The notes: generated by a model from the sequence alone, not told the origin. 64,000 nt of DNA from Chelativorans petroleitrophicus (GCF_025398195.1 NZ_JAODNV010000018.1:41427-105426), one strand, 5' to 3'; shown: positions 11,649-21,438, counted from the first letter of the stretch. Made by a program: numbers and translations.

Positions 11649-12317
11649 ATGGACGCGATAATCAGGAATTTTCCGCACCGCCCGGAGCCGCAGGCGAAGT
11701 CTGCCGACACGTCCGCCTTTCTCGACAGGCCAGTGACGGACCGGCCAAGCCGCGAGGAGGCGGAGGCGGCCGTGCGCACGCTGCTGCGCTGGGCAGGCGA
11801 CGATCCCGACCGCGAAGGATTGAGGGATACGCCCGCGCGCGTCGTCAAGGCCTATCAGGAGCTGTTCTCCGGGTACGACCGCTGCCCGGCCGACGAGCTG
11901 GGACGCACCTTCGAGGAAGTTGCCGGTTTTGACGACATGGTGCTCCTGAAGGACATCTCCTTCCACTCCCACTGCGAGCATCACATGGTGCCGATCATCG
12001 GCAAGGCCCATGTCGCCTATCTACCGAACGGAAAGGTGGTCGGCCTGTCGAAGATCGCCCGAGTGGTCGACATCTTCGCCCGGCGCCTTCAGACGCAGGA
12101 ATCGATGACGGCGCAGATCGCCACCGTTATCCAGGAGATCCTCAAGCCGCGCGGCGTGGCCGTGATGATCGAGGCGGAGCATCTGTGCATGTCGATGCGC
12201 GGCATTCAGAAGCAGGGCTCCACCACCATCACCACCACCTTTACCGGCGCCTTCAAGGAACAGCCGGAGGAGCAGGTGCGCTTCATGACGATGGTGCGCG
12301 ATCCCCGCAAAGGCTGA
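11649..12317 (+). CDS. folE: GTP cyclohydrolase I
   Basis: FolE converts GTP to 7,8-dihydroneopterin triphosphate, the first step of tetrahydrofolate synthesis. The start [13 protein letters not shown] matches rhizobial homologues; the open frame further upstream is leader RNA. The 222-residue protein shows the zinc site in [20 protein letters not shown] and [17 protein letters not shown], and the substrate loop [18 protein letters not shown]. Helical N-terminal residues about 30-75 precede the T-fold. hisI follows after 4 bp, so they form an operon. Expression is probably controlled by the leader riboswitch. Confidence 0.96.
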   Translation: MDAIIRNFPHRPEPQAKSADTSAFLDRPVTDRPSREEAEAAVRTLLRWAGDDPDREGLRDTPARVVKAYQELFSGYDRCPADELGRTFEEVAGFDDMVLLKDISFHSHCEHHMVPIIGKAHVAYLPNGKVVGLSKIARVVDIFARRLQTQESMTAQIATVIQEILKPRGVAVMIEAEHLCMSMRGIQKQGSTTITTTFTGAFKEQPEEQVRFMTMVRDPRKG

Positions 12318-12321
12318 TTTC

Positions 12322-12735
12322 ATGGCAGGGATTTCCTTCTTACCGCCTCCGGCGGAGAAATCCGCGCTCGAGGAAGGAACCGAATTTACTCCGCGCTTCG
12401 ACTCCCGGGGGCTGATTACCGCCGTCGTGACCGACGCCGACGACGGGACGCTTCTCATGGTCGCGCATATGAACGCAGAGGCCCTGGCAAAAACGCTCGA
12501 AACGGGCATCGCCCACTACTGGTCGCGCTCGCGCGCAAGCCTCTGGAGAAAGGGTGAAACATCCGGGAACGAGCAGCACGTAGTGGAAATCCGCACGGAC
12601 TGCGACCAGGATGCCGTTCATCTTCGCGTGAAGGTCGCGGGCCAAGGCGCAACCTGTCACACGGGTCGGCGTTCCTGTTTTTACCGGAGCGTGAATCTTG
12701 AGAACGGCCGCCCAGTCCTTACCACTATTCCTTGA
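12322..12735 (+). CDS. hisI: phosphoribosyl-AMP cyclohydrolase
   Basis: HisI opens the adenine ring of phosphoribosyl-AMP in histidine synthesis. The 137-residue single-domain protein contains the metal-binding motifs in order: [22 protein letters not shown], the cysteine/aspartate cluster [11 protein letters not shown], and [12 protein letters not shown]. There is no fused HisE domain, as is usual in alphaproteobacteria. It lies 4 bp after folE; the folE-hisI pairing recurs in related genomes and may reflect shared purine-ring chemistry rather than pathway. Confidence 0.95.
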   Translation: MAGISFLPPPAEKSALEEGTEFTPRFDSRGLITAVVTDADDGTLLMVAHMNAEALAKTLETGIAHYWSRSRASLWRKGETSGNEQHVVEIRTDCDQDAVHLRVKVAGQGATCHTGRRSCFYRSVNLENGRPVLTTIP

Positions 12736-12843
12736 GGACAAAGGCAGTCAGATCATCTTTTTGACGAATCGTGCTGCTCTCGCATTCATGATTTTGATAC
12801 GATCCCCCGCCACACTCTGGCCGGGGGTGAGCACGAGGAGTTC

Positions 12844-13827
12844 ATGATGCTCGATTGGCCGCGCAAAAAGGCCGATAACAGGCGCGACACCACTGCATTC
12901 GAGCCACCATCCACAGAACCCGCACCGGGCAACGGAAACAGCGCAGCCATCGCCCTCGCGCTCGGCGGAGGCGCGGCGCGCGGCTGGTCCCATATCGGCG
13001 TGCTGCGAGCGCTCGACGAGGCTCAAATCCCCGTATCGATGATCGCCGGCACATCCATAGGCGCGCTGGTCGGCGGCTGCTACCTGGCCGGCAAGCTGGA
13101 CGAACTCGAAGAGTTCGCGCGCTCGCTCACGCGCCGGCGGATACTCGGCCTGCTCGACCTCAATCTGGGCGGCAGCGGCCTCTTCGGCGGCATGCGCCTG
13201 ACGAGCCGCATGCAGGAGCATCTGGAAGGCGTCACCTTCGCAGACCTTGCCAAGCCCTTCGTCTGCGTGGCGGCCGAAATCCGCACCGGACATGAGGTCT
13301 GGATATCAAGCGGTTCGCTGATCACCGCCATGCGGGCCTCCTATGCCCTGCCCGGCGTGTTCGAGCCCGTGGTCTGCAATGGGCGGGTGCTCGTGGACGG
13401 AGCCCTCGTCAACCCGGTCCCCGTCTCGGTCTGCCGGGCTTACGAGCAGCCTTTGGTGGTTGCGGTCAACCTGCACTACGACCTGTTCGGCCGCGCGGCG
13501 GTGATCAAGCATTCAGCCGATCTGCCGGAACGGGAAGACAAGGCGACGAATGGCAGCCCCACGCCGCTCATCGTCGACAAGGGGCCGAACCGGCGTGAGG
13601 CCCGGCTCGGGATCACCGGCGTGATGGTGGAAGCTTTCAACATCATCCAGGACCGCATATCGCGCGCGCGGCTTGCGGGCGATCCGCCCGATCTTTCCAT
13701 CCAGCCGAAGCTCGGACATATCGGGCTTACGGAATTCTACCGGGCGGAGGAGGCGATCCGGATCGGCTACGAGACGACCAAGGCGCAGCTGGCGGACATC
13801 GAGCGGATGCTTTCCGTACTCGTTTAG
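12844..13827 (+). CDS. patatin-like phospholipase (RssA type)
   Basis: This 327-residue serine hydrolase has the full patatin set: oxyanion loop GGGAARG (41-47), nucleophile elbow GTSIG with Ser71, and the partner Asp185 in VDGALVN. The first 32 residues are polar and variable and probably form a flexible tail. Bacterial RssA-type patatins hydrolyse membrane phospholipids or act as lysophospholipases; the substrate is not evident. It has no signal peptide, so it is cytoplasmic or membrane-peripheral. Its stop overlaps the convergent recJ stop by 4 bp. Confidence 0.9.
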   Translation: MMLDWPRKKADNRRDTTAFEPPSTEPAPGNGNSAAIALALGGGAARGWSHIGVLRALDEAQIPVSMIAGTSIGALVGGCYLAGKLDELEEFARSLTRRRILGLLDLNLGGSGLFGGMRLTSRMQEHLEGVTFADLAKPFVCVAAEIRTGHEVWISSGSLITAMRASYALPGVFEPVVCNGRVLVDGALVNPVPVSVCRAYEQPLVVAVNLHYDLFGRAAVIKHSADLPEREDKATNGSPTPLIVDKGPNRREARLGITGVMVEAFNIIQDRISRARLAGDPPDLSIQPKLGHIGLTEFYRAEEAIRIGYETTKAQLADIERMLSVLV

Positions 13828-15614
13828 ATTTGATCCTTTGCGGCGTCGGTGACGCGGAACTGGACAGAGCGCATGCCATTCCAGTGATTGGCAACGAGCT
13901 GGCCCGCCACATGCACCGAGGCGCCGCGGTGCTCGAAGAGGAACCTGCCGAGCTCGGTTTCAGCGGCTCGAAAGGCAATCGCCTGAAGTCGCGCGCCTGT
14001 CTGCGACCGCAGATCTATACGAACGTGACCATTGCCGACGGCTTGCGCGTCGGCAAGCCGGTGGCGCGGCAGCGCGAGGACGGGAGCGGGATGCCCCGAG
14101 CCGTAGGGGCCGGCCGCCTCCAGCGTGTCGATGAGGTCGAAGGTCGCGCCGTCCGCCGAAAGCGCCGCGTCGATCTTCAGGCTTTCGGCCTGGCGCAGCG
14201 CTGCAACCTTCTCGACCGCCCGTTCCTCGAAAAAGGCGCGCAGCGCGCCCAGCTTTTTTCGCTCAACGGTAATGCCGGCGGCCATGGCGTGACCTCCGCC
14301 CTTCACGAGTAGGCCTTCGGAAACCGCCTCGCGCACGAGCCTGCCCAGGTCGAAGCCGGATATGGAGCGTCCCGAGCCGGTTCCCATACCGTTGGGATCG
14401 AAGGCGATAGCAAAGGCCGGGCGGCGCGCGAGATCCTTCAGCCGCGACGCGATGAGCCCCACTATGCCCGGATGCCATGACGAACCCGCCGTGACCAGAA
14501 TCGCCGGCCCGCCGCCCGCCATGAGCTCCGCATCCGCCTCCGCCCGCGCCTCGGCAAGCATGGCGGCTTCCATGTCCTGGCGCTCCCTGTTCAACCGGTC
14601 GAGCGTGGCCGCAATCGCCTCGGCTTCGCTCTCGTCGAGCGTGGCGAGCAAATTGGAGCCGAGCGAGGCATTGCCGATACGCCCGCCGGCATTGATGCGC
14701 GGGCCGATCAGGAAACCTAGGTGATAGGGATTGAGCGGCTCCCCGATGCGCGCCACGCGGGCAAGGGCGGCGAGCCCGGGCGTCTTCAGGCTGCGCGCGG
14801 CAATAAGGCCCTTGGCGACGAAGGCGCGGTTGACGCCGATGAGGGGAACGACGTCACAGACGGTGGCGAGCGCTACCAGGTCGAGCAGCGAAAGAAGATC
14901 GAAGGGCTCTCCAGTCACCTTCCTCTCGCGCAGAACGCGTGCGGTCTGCACGAGCGCCAGGAAGACGACTCCTGCCGCGCAGAGATGCCCCTGCCCTGAA
15001 AGATCGTCCTCCCGGTTGGGATTGACGACCGCCAGAGCGTCGGGAAGCGCGCCGCCCACCTGGTGATGGTCCAGAACCACGACATCCGCACCCGCCGCAT
15101 TCGCAGCCTCAATCGCGGCGGCGCTGTTGGTGCCGCAGTCGACGGTTACGATCAGGCTTGCGCCGCGCCGCGCCAGCTCGCGCATGGCTTCGGGATTGGG
15201 GCCATAACCTTCGAAGATGCGGTCCGGGATGTAGATTTCGGCAGGCACGCCATAATGGGCGAGGAAGCGCTTCAGCATGGCCGAGGAGGCCGCGCCGTCC
15301 ACGTCATAATCACCGAAGACGGCCACGCGTTCCCGCGCCGTAATGGCCTGCGCGATGCGGGCGGCCGCCTTTTCCATGTCGGTGAGCGTAGCCGGATCGG
15401 GCAGCAGGTCGCGAATGGAGGGTGCGAGGAACCGCTTTGCCTCCTCGCCTGGTATCCCGCGGCCTGCCAGCACGCGCGCGACGATCTCCGGCATTCCGTG
15501 GCTCTGCGCCATGCCCAGAGCGATATTCTCGCCGCGCAGGTCCAGCCGGTGCTCCCACGAGACACCGCGCGCCGATTTCCGGACATTGAGAAAAAAACGC
15601 CGCTCGCCGCTCAC
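13824..15614 (-). CDS. recJ: single-stranded-DNA-specific exonuclease RecJ
   Basis: RecJ degrades single-stranded DNA 5' to 3' in recombination and mismatch repair. The 596-residue protein contains the DHH phosphoesterase motifs AVFGDYDVDGAASS, TVDCGTNS, VLDHHQVG and ALATVCDVVPL, then the DHHA1 motif (INAGGRIG, GGGHAMAAGIT) and a C-terminal OB-like domain. It starts at a GTG six bases after a perfect GGAGG. That ribosome site lies inside a 9-bp hairpin between glpX and recJ, so translation may be restrained or coupled to glpX. glpX-recJ order is common in Rhizobiales. Confidence 0.96.
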   Translation of the reverse strand: MSGERRFFLNVRKSARGVSWEHRLDLRGENIALGMAQSHGMPEIVARVLAGRGIPGEEAKRFLAPSIRDLLPDPATLTDMEKAAARIAQAITARERVAVFGDYDVDGAASSAMLKRFLAHYGVPAEIYIPDRIFEGYGPNPEAMRELARRGASLIVTVDCGTNSAAAIEAANAAGADVVVLDHHQVGGALPDALAVVNPNREDDLSGQGHLCAAGVVFLALVQTARVLRERKVTGEPFDLLSLLDLVALATVCDVVPLIGVNRAFVAKGLIAARSLKTPGLAALARVARIGEPLNPYHLGFLIGPRINAGGRIGNASLGSNLLATLDESEAEAIAATLDRLNRERQDMEAAMLAEARAEADAELMAGGGPAILVTAGSSWHPGIVGLIASRLKDLARRPAFAIAFDPNGMGTGSGRSISGFDLGRLVREAVSEGLLVKGGGHAMAAGITVERKKLGALRAFFEERAVEKVAALRQAESLKIDAALSADGATFDLIDTLEAAGPYGSGHPAPVLALPRHRLADAQAVGNGHVRIDLRSQTGARLQAIAFRAAETELGRFLFEHRGASVHVAGQLVANHWNGMRSVQFRVTDAAKDQI

Positions 15615-15616
15615 AC

Positions 15617-15642
15617 CTATCCTCCAGGATTCGGGAGGATAG
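15617..15642 (-). promoter_or_regulatory. hairpin sequestering the recJ ribosome-binding site
   Basis: CTATCCTCC (15617-15625) and GGAGGATAG (15634-15642) form a perfect 9-bp stem with an 8-base loop. On the minus-strand mRNA the second arm contains the GGAGG that serves the recJ GTG start. No T-run follows, so it looks more like a translational control element than a terminator. Confidence 0.5.
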
Positions 15643-15670
15643 CCCGATGGCGGCGCGAATTGGACAGGTT

Positions 15671-16648
15671 TCAGAACTTATCCAAATCCTGATGCTTTGC
15701 CTTTATTTCGCGCACCGTGCGCGAAGAGGAGCGCATGACGATCGTGTGGGTCTGGATCGACTCGCGGCCGAACTTGACGCCCGAAAGCAGGTTGCCGTCC
15801 GTCACGCCGGTGGCCGCAAACAGCACGTCGCCGCGCGCCATCTCCTCCAGGCTGTAGATCTTCTTGGGATCGGTGATGCCCATCTTCTCCGCGCGGGCGA
15901 TCTTTTCCTCGGTATTGAGCTGCAGCCGCCCCTGCATCTGCCCGCCGATGCAGCGCAGCGCCGCCGCAGCCAGCACGCCCTCCGGCGCGCCGCCGATGCC
16001 CATATAGATGTCGATGCCCGTCTCGTCAGGATCGGTCGTGTGGATGACACCCGCCACGTCGCCGTCACCAATCAAACGGATGGCGGCCCCCGTCGCGCGC
16101 ACGTCCTCGATCAGGCGCGCATGACGCGGCCGGTCCAGAATGCAGGCGGTGATCTCGGAAACAGGTACGCCCTTCGCTTTGGCGAGGTTTTCGATGTTCT
16201 CGGCCGCCGGCGCGTCGAGATCGACCGTGCCCGGCGGATAGCCCGGCCCGATGGCGATCTTCTCCATATAGACGTCCGGCGCGTAAAGCAGGCTGCCGCG
16301 CTCGGCAATGGCGATCACGGCCAGCGCATTGGGAAGGTTCTTGGCACAAATGGTCGTGCCTTCCAGCGGGTCGAGCGCGATATCGACCGCTGGCCCCTCG
16401 CCTACGCCCACTTCCTCGCCGATGTAGAGCATCGGCGCTTCGTCGCGCTCGCCCTCGCCGATGACCACGGTGCCGGCAATCGGCAGGCGGTTGAGCTCGG
16501 AGCGCATGGCGTCAACGGCGGCCTGGTCGGCAGCCTTCTCGTCGCCGCGCCCGCGCAGCCTCGCGGCGGCCACCGCCGCCCGCTCGGTAACGCGCACAAG
16601 TTCGAGCGTAAGAATCCGGTCAAGGCCGGCCTGGGAATTTTTGGGCAT
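15671..16648 (-). CDS. glpX: class II fructose-1,6-bisphosphatase
   Basis: GlpX hydrolyses fructose-1,6-bisphosphate in gluconeogenesis. Family motifs are intact: VVIGEGERDEAPMLYIGE, the metal-binding ALDPLEGTTICA, IGDGDVAGVIHT and GIGGAPEGVLAAAALRCIGGQMQGRL. I chose the ATG at 16648 (MPKNSQAGLDRILTLELVRVTE, 325 residues); ATG codons at 16657 and 16690 are also possible and would add 3 or 14 residues. It precedes recJ on the same strand by 56 bp. The homoserine dehydrogenase gene often found upstream in relatives is not here. Confidence 0.95.
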   Translation of the reverse strand: MPKNSQAGLDRILTLELVRVTERAAVAAARLRGRGDEKAADQAAVDAMRSELNRLPIAGTVVIGEGERDEAPMLYIGEEVGVGEGPAVDIALDPLEGTTICAKNLPNALAVIAIAERGSLLYAPDVYMEKIAIGPGYPPGTVDLDAPAAENIENLAKAKGVPVSEITACILDRPRHARLIEDVRATGAAIRLIGDGDVAGVIHTTDPDETGIDIYMGIGGAPEGVLAAAALRCIGGQMQGRLQLNTEEKIARAEKMGITDPKKIYSLEEMARGDVLFAATGVTDGNLLSGVKFGRESIQTHTIVMRSSSRTVREIKAKHQDLDKF

Positions 16649-16816
16649 GAAGGTCATCTCAGGGTCCCGGGAGAAATCGTCGCGGAGCATCCGCGGATCA
16701 TCATGAGAAACGTTCTGACAAAGAAGAACGGCGACGGCAAGAGCCGGGAAGGAAAGCTAGCTGATTGAATCGATTGAATATTCGCAGCGTTGGCTTATGC
16801 GCGGCCTCGACCCCCA

Positions 16817-17140
16817 TCAGTGCCGCCGCATCCACCACCAGCGGTCCTCCAGCGGCCTCTCCGGCACACAGACATAGCCCACGAAGCAGGAGGGGGTATC
16901 GCGGGTCGCGATCCAGGCACGTTCGATTGTTTCGGCAAAAGCGCAGTGGCGCTCGCTGGCGACGTAACGGTCGTAGGTGTAGCGGCCCGTGGTCAGCACC
17001 ACTGCGCCGGATTGCTGGACCAGCGCCCTCGCCTGGCCGCATGTCATCGTGCGCGCATCGGGGCGCCCCTGGGCAGCGGAGGCTCCGGCCGACAGCGCCA
17101 GCACCGTACCCGCCAAGGCCCAAACGGTCAAACTTCGCAT
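16817..17140 (-). CDS. small secreted four-cysteine protein, function unknown
   Basis: This 107-residue protein has a clean signal peptide (MRSLTVWALAGTVLALSAGASAAQG). The mature part contains four cysteines (MTCGQ, RHCAF, PSCFVG, YVCVPE), consistent with two disulfides in the periplasm, plus the motif TGRYTYDRYV. Small proteins of this pattern are widespread in Rhizobiales but have no assigned role that I know of. It ends in WWWMRRH, which may be an artefact-free but unusual tail. It stands between glpX and the divergent otsB. Confidence 0.7.
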   Translation of the reverse strand: MRSLTVWALAGTVLALSAGASAAQGRPDARTMTCGQARALVQQSGAVVLTTGRYTYDRYVASERHCAFAETIERAWIATRDTPSCFVGYVCVPERPLEDRWWWMRRH

Positions 17141-17299
17141 GTTTCACCCTCAAACTCTTGCCGAAACGCTTCAAGCACTTTATGTCCGCGCAGCATTGGC
17201 CGACCTGTTTGCCGTGGCACTCTTCTTCAATTCGGGACGGCCATGCCTTAGCATCGTCACTGTCCTCGGCTCGATGATTCTCCTTGTTCCAGAGACGAC

Positions 17300-18091
17300 A
17301 TGGCCGGCCAACCAGCACCTTTGACAACCTTTGACCACACGGCCCTCGAACCGGATAACACAGCTCTTTTCCTGGATTTCGACGGCACGGTGGCGGATTT
17401 GGCCGAACGCCCCGACGCGGTTTCGGTTCCTGCCGCCACGCGCGAAATACTTGCACGGCTCGACAAAAGCACGCAAGGCGCGGTGGCGATCGTTACCGGG
17501 CGTCCCATCGACGAGATCGACCGCTTTCTGGACCCTCTGAAGCTGCCGGTGGCGGGCGTGCACGGGCTCGAACGGCGGGCGGCGGGCGGCCGCCGCACGG
17601 CAGCGGCGATCGATGAGGAGCAGCTTGCCATGGTCGGCATCAGGTTGCGCAGCTTTGCCGATGCCCATCCCGGCCTCATTTTCGAGGCGAAACAGGGATC
17701 GATGGCATTGCATTTCCGCCAGCGCCCGGAGCTGGCGGAAGCGGCCACGGCCACCGTTCACGAGGCTGTGAACGGGCATAAGGGACTGCAGATCCTGCAC
17801 GGCAAGATGGTGGTGGAGGTCAAGAGCGGAACGGCCAACAAGTCCCATGCCGTCGCCGCCTTCATGGCAGAACCGCCTTTCCTTGGCAGGATACCCGTCT
17901 TCGCCGGGGACGACGTCACCGACGAGGATGCTTTCCGTGAAATTGCCCGTATTAGCGGCGTTTCCATAAAAATCGGCGGCGGCGCCACCGCCGCCATCTA
18001 TAGAACCCCGGGAACCGAGACGTTCCGCAACTGGCTTGCCCGGCTGGCGGACAGCTTCGAGGCCCGCATTCTAGCAAAACAAGGTATTTGA
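17300..18091 (+). CDS. otsB: trehalose-6-phosphate phosphatase
   Basis: OtsB dephosphorylates trehalose-6-phosphate to trehalose, an osmo- and desiccation protectant. The HAD-superfamily nucleophile motif LFLDFDGTVAD places Asp26 and Asp28 correctly. Further motifs are AIVTGRP, the cap-domain HGLERRAAG, KSGTANKSHAV and the metal-binding GDDVTDEDAF. The length of 263 residues is normal. It is the first gene of a three-gene operon with almost no spacing to the GH15 gene, which in turn overlaps otsA by 4 bp, so all three products should be made together. Confidence 0.95.
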   Translation: MAGQPAPLTTFDHTALEPDNTALFLDFDGTVADLAERPDAVSVPAATREILARLDKSTQGAVAIVTGRPIDEIDRFLDPLKLPVAGVHGLERRAAGGRRTAAAIDEEQLAMVGIRLRSFADAHPGLIFEAKQGSMALHFRQRPELAEAATATVHEAVNGHKGLQILHGKMVVEVKSGTANKSHAVAAFMAEPPFLGRIPVFAGDDVTDEDAFREIARISGVSIKIGGGATAAIYRTPGTETFRNWLARLADSFEARILAKQGI

Positions 18092-18093
18092 TC

Positions 18094-19875
18094 GTGACGA
18101 CACTCAATCTCGGCGTGGTAGGCAATTGCAGCTTCTCCGCGCTCATCGACCCGAAGGCCAGCATCGTGTGGTGCTGCCTGCCCCGCTTTGACGGCGACCC
18201 GATTTTCAATGCGCTGCTTGCCGGAACGGAAGACCCCGCGGACGGCCTGTTCTCGATCAGGCTCGAAGGGCTGGCGGAGACGGAACAGCATTACGAGCCC
18301 AACACGGCCGTTCTCGTCACGCGGCTGCACGGCTCCTCCGGCTCGGTGGAGATCGTCGATTGCGTGCCGCGCTTCTTCTGGCGCGATCGCATCTTCCGGC
18401 CGCAGACGCTGGTGAGGCGAATCCGGCCCATCGCCGGCACGCCGCGCATTTCCGTGCATGTGCGCCCCACCTTCGCCTATGGCACGGTGCGCCCGCAGAT
18501 CACGCGCGGCTCCAACCATGTGCGCTATATCGGCCCGGAGACCACGCTGCGGCTGACCACCGACGCGCCCATCGACTATGTGATCGACGAAACCCGCTTC
18601 AACCTCACGGCCCCGCTGGACTTCGTCTTCGGACCTGACGAGACGCTGTCAGGCAGCGTCTCCGATACGGCGCGCGATTTCGAGGAGCGGACGATACACT
18701 ACTGGCGAGGCTGGGTGAGCAATCTCGCCCTACCGTTCGAATGGCAGGATGCGGTGATCCGGGCCGCCATCACGCTGAAGCTGTGCACCTACGAGCCGAC
18801 CGGCGCCATCATCGCGGCGATGACAACATCGATCCCCGAGGCGCCCAACAGCGGCCGCAACTGGGACTACCGCTACTGCTGGCTGCGCGATGCCTTCTTC
18901 GTCGTGCGGGCGCTGAACAGCCTCGGTACCGTGCAGACGATGGAAAACTACTTCCGCTATCTGATGGACATCGTAGCGGATGCGGGCGGTGGCCATCTGC
19001 AGCCCGTCTTCGGCGTCGGGCGCGAGCGCCAGCTCACCGAGAACATTCTGGAAAACTTCGCCGGGTATCGCGGCATGGGCCCTGTGCGCAGCGGCAATCA
19101 GGCCTACGAGCACTACCAGCACGACGTCTACGGCAATGCCATTCTGGGCGCGACGCAGATCTTCTTCGACCGGCGCATTGAGATGAAGCCGACGCTGCAC
19201 GACTTCCGCCTTTTGGAATCGGCCGGCGAACAGGCCTACCGGCTGCACAACCAGCCCGACGCCGGCATGTGGGAACTGCGCTCGCGCTCGCGCGTTCATA
19301 CCTCGTCAAGCCTGATGTGCTGGGCGGCTTGCGACAGGCTGGCGCATATCGCGGCACAGATGGGAGAAAGCGCGCGCGTCCGGTACTGGAGAGAACGGGC
19401 CGATGAGATCAAGGAGCGCATCCTCGCCGAGGCATGGTCGGAAAAGCGCAAGGCGTTCGTGGAGAGCTTCGGCGGCGAGACACTCGATGCAAGCGTGCTT
19501 CTGATGGCCGAGGTGGGCTTTATCGATGCGCGCGATCCGCGCTTCGTCAGCACTGTCGACCAGCTCGAAAAGGTGCTGGCGACGGGCCCCCACATGAAGC
19601 GCTATGAGGCGGCTGACGACTTCGGCAAGCCCGAGGTGGCCTTCAACATCTGCGCCTTCTGGCGGCTCGACGCGCTGGCCCGCATCGGCCGGCACGAGGA
19701 GGCGCGCGATATCTTCGAGGCACTCTTGAAAGCTCGCAATCCGCTGGGCATGCTGTCCGAAGACACCCACCCCGTGACCGGTGAGATGTGGGGCAATTAC
19801 CCCCAGACCTATTCCATGGTCGGAATCATCAATGCAGCCCGCAGGCTGTCGAAACCGTGGGAGACCGTCGTGTGA
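18094..19875 (+). CDS. glycoside hydrolase family 15 protein (glucoamylase/trehalase-like)
   Basis: This 593-residue protein begins MTTLNLGVVGNCSFSALID at a GTG with AAGG nine bases upstream; a TTG two codons earlier overlapping the otsB stop is an alternative. The N-terminal beta-domain of GH15 enzymes (IVWCCLPRFDGDP) is followed by an (alpha/alpha)6 barrel with RNWDYRYCWLRDAFF, the family catalytic signature. GH15 members hydrolyse alpha-linked glucans, and some act as trehalases. Its position between otsB and otsA, with a 4-bp overlap to otsA, implies a role tied to trehalose or glucan turnover, but the substrate cannot be read from sequence. Confidence 0.9.
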   Translation: MTTLNLGVVGNCSFSALIDPKASIVWCCLPRFDGDPIFNALLAGTEDPADGLFSIRLEGLAETEQHYEPNTAVLVTRLHGSSGSVEIVDCVPRFFWRDRIFRPQTLVRRIRPIAGTPRISVHVRPTFAYGTVRPQITRGSNHVRYIGPETTLRLTTDAPIDYVIDETRFNLTAPLDFVFGPDETLSGSVSDTARDFEERTIHYWRGWVSNLALPFEWQDAVIRAAITLKLCTYEPTGAIIAAMTTSIPEAPNSGRNWDYRYCWLRDAFFVVRALNSLGTVQTMENYFRYLMDIVADAGGGHLQPVFGVGRERQLTENILENFAGYRGMGPVRSGNQAYEHYQHDVYGNAILGATQIFFDRRIEMKPTLHDFRLLESAGEQAYRLHNQPDAGMWELRSRSRVHTSSSLMCWAACDRLAHIAAQMGESARVRYWRERADEIKERILAEAWSEKRKAFVESFGGETLDASVLLMAEVGFIDARDPRFVSTVDQLEKVLATGPHMKRYEAADDFGKPEVAFNICAFWRLDALARIGRHEEARDIFEALLKARNPLGMLSEDTHPVTGEMWGNYPQTYSMVGIINAARRLSKPWETVV

Positions 19876-21257
19876 ACAGGCTTGTCGTCGTCTCGAACAG
19901 GGTCGCTGATGTGCAAAGGAGCACGCAGGCCGGCGGGCTCGCCGTCGGCCTGGCGGATTCGCTGCGGCAACGCGGCGGCGTCTGGATGGGATGGGATGGA
20001 CAGACACTAAAATATGAGGAGGAGCCGGAGCCGCGCATCCGGAAGATCGGCGCCGTTACGCAGGCGACGATCCCTCTCACCGAGCAGGATTATGCGGAAT
20101 ACTATCTCGGCTTTTCCAACAGCGTCCTGTGGCCGCTTTTCCACTACCGGCTGGACCTCGTGGAGTACAAGACGGCGTTTCTGGAGGGCTACCGCCGCGT
20201 CAACGCCAAATTCGCCAACGCCCTCGTTTCGATCCTGCAGCCCGAGGACGTCATCTGGATTCACGACTACCATCTAATCCCGCTTGCGGCCGAGCTGCGC
20301 CAGCGCGGCTGCAAGCAGCGCATCGGCTTCTTCCTGCACATCCCGTTCCCTCCGCCCGAAATTCTTGCCGCCGTACCGCGGCATCGCTGGCTGGTCGAGA
20401 GCCTGCTCGAATTCGACGTGATCGGCTTCCAGACCAACACCGACCTGGGCAACCTCCAGCACTATGTGGAGGACCATCTGGGCACCGAGATCACCGAGGG
20501 GCGCATAAAGGTGGGCGAGCGTGAGGTGATCGCCGGCTGCTTCCCCATCGGCATCGATGTGGACGCCTTCGTCGAGATGGCCGAGCGGCCCAACGACGAA
20601 GTGCAGATCGAGACGCACCGGCGCGAGATCCTGGGCCGCAGGCAGATCATCGGCGTAGACCGGCTCGACTACACGAAGGGGCTGCCCGACCGTCTGCGCG
20701 CCTTCGCTCGCCTGCTCGAGCTCTACCCGGAGATGCGCAAGTCGGTGGCCCTTATGCAGATCGCCACGCCGACGCGCGAGGAGGTGGAGGCCTATGTCGA
20801 TATCCGCAAGGAGCTGGAGGCGCTATCGGGCGCGATCAACGGCCGCTTTGCGGATTTCAACTGGACGCCGGTGCGCTACATCCACGGCACGGTGCCGCGC
20901 GACGCGCTTGCTGCACTCTATCGTGCGAGCCAGGTGGGCTTCGTCACGCCGCTGCGCGATGGCATGAATCTCGTGGCCAAGGAGTATGTCGCCGCGCAAT
21001 CCCCGGAAAATCCGGGGGTGCTGGTGCTGTCCAAGTTCGCGGGTGCGGCTGAGGATCTGCACGAGGCGCTGATCGTCAACCCCTATGACGTGGATGACAT
21101 GGCGCGCAATCTCTGCCGGGCGCTCACCATGCCCCTCGAGGAAAGGCAGGAACGGCACAAGGCACTCATGGAACGCATCCGCAAGCATGACGCCAAGCAC
21201 TGGCTCGACACGTTCATGGCCGCGCTGGAAAAGGGCGAGATCAAGAACGCCGCGTGA
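19872..21257 (+). CDS. otsA: alpha,alpha-trehalose-phosphate synthase (UDP-forming)
   Basis: OtsA joins UDP-glucose and glucose-6-phosphate to trehalose-6-phosphate. The start is a GTG that overlaps the GH15 stop (GTGA). The 461-residue GT20 enzyme shows [13 protein letters not shown], the substrate loop [41 protein letters not shown] and [14 protein letters not shown], with the C-terminal nucleotide site [13 protein letters not shown]. It ends the otsB-GH15-otsA operon and supplies the substrate for OtsB. Confidence 0.96.
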   Translation: MNRLVVVSNRVADVQRSTQAGGLAVGLADSLRQRGGVWMGWDGQTLKYEEEPEPRIRKIGAVTQATIPLTEQDYAEYYLGFSNSVLWPLFHYRLDLVEYKTAFLEGYRRVNAKFANALVSILQPEDVIWIHDYHLIPLAAELRQRGCKQRIGFFLHIPFPPPEILAAVPRHRWLVESLLEFDVIGFQTNTDLGNLQHYVEDHLGTEITEGRIKVGEREVIAGCFPIGIDVDAFVEMAERPNDEVQIETHRREILGRRQIIGVDRLDYTKGLPDRLRAFARLLELYPEMRKSVALMQIATPTREEVEAYVDIRKELEALSGAINGRFADFNWTPVRYIHGTVPRDALAALYRASQVGFVTPLRDGMNLVAKEYVAAQSPENPGVLVLSKFAGAAEDLHEALIVNPYDVDDMARNLCRALTMPLEERQERHKALMERIRKHDAKHWLDTFMAALEKGEIKNAA

Positions 21258-21316
21258 GGGTGCCTCCTCAGCGCTTCCCCTCCTCCTAATCCCGGAGGCG
21301 CGCAGCATCTTCCACT

Positions 21317-21410
21317 GTCATCCCGTAAGCCGTGTAGCTATCCGGACCCAGTAGAACCATCTCCGCCCTCTTCCTGATTCCCGGCTCTCGCTTCGTTCGG
21401 CCGGGATGAC
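21317..21410. repeat. intergenic palindromic repeat with GTCATCCCG ends
   Basis: GTCATCCCG at 21317-21325 is repeated inverted as CGGGATGAC at 21402-21410. A second inverted pair CCCGGC (21380-21385)/GCCGGG (21400-21405) encloses CTCGCTTCGTTCG. This look is typical of dispersed intergenic repeats of alphaproteobacteria. It lies in the gap between the convergent otsA and DUF3008 genes and could act as a transcription barrier for both. Confidence 0.5.
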
Positions 21411-21438
21411 GGCAAAGAGACCTCCTGGCACCAAACAT

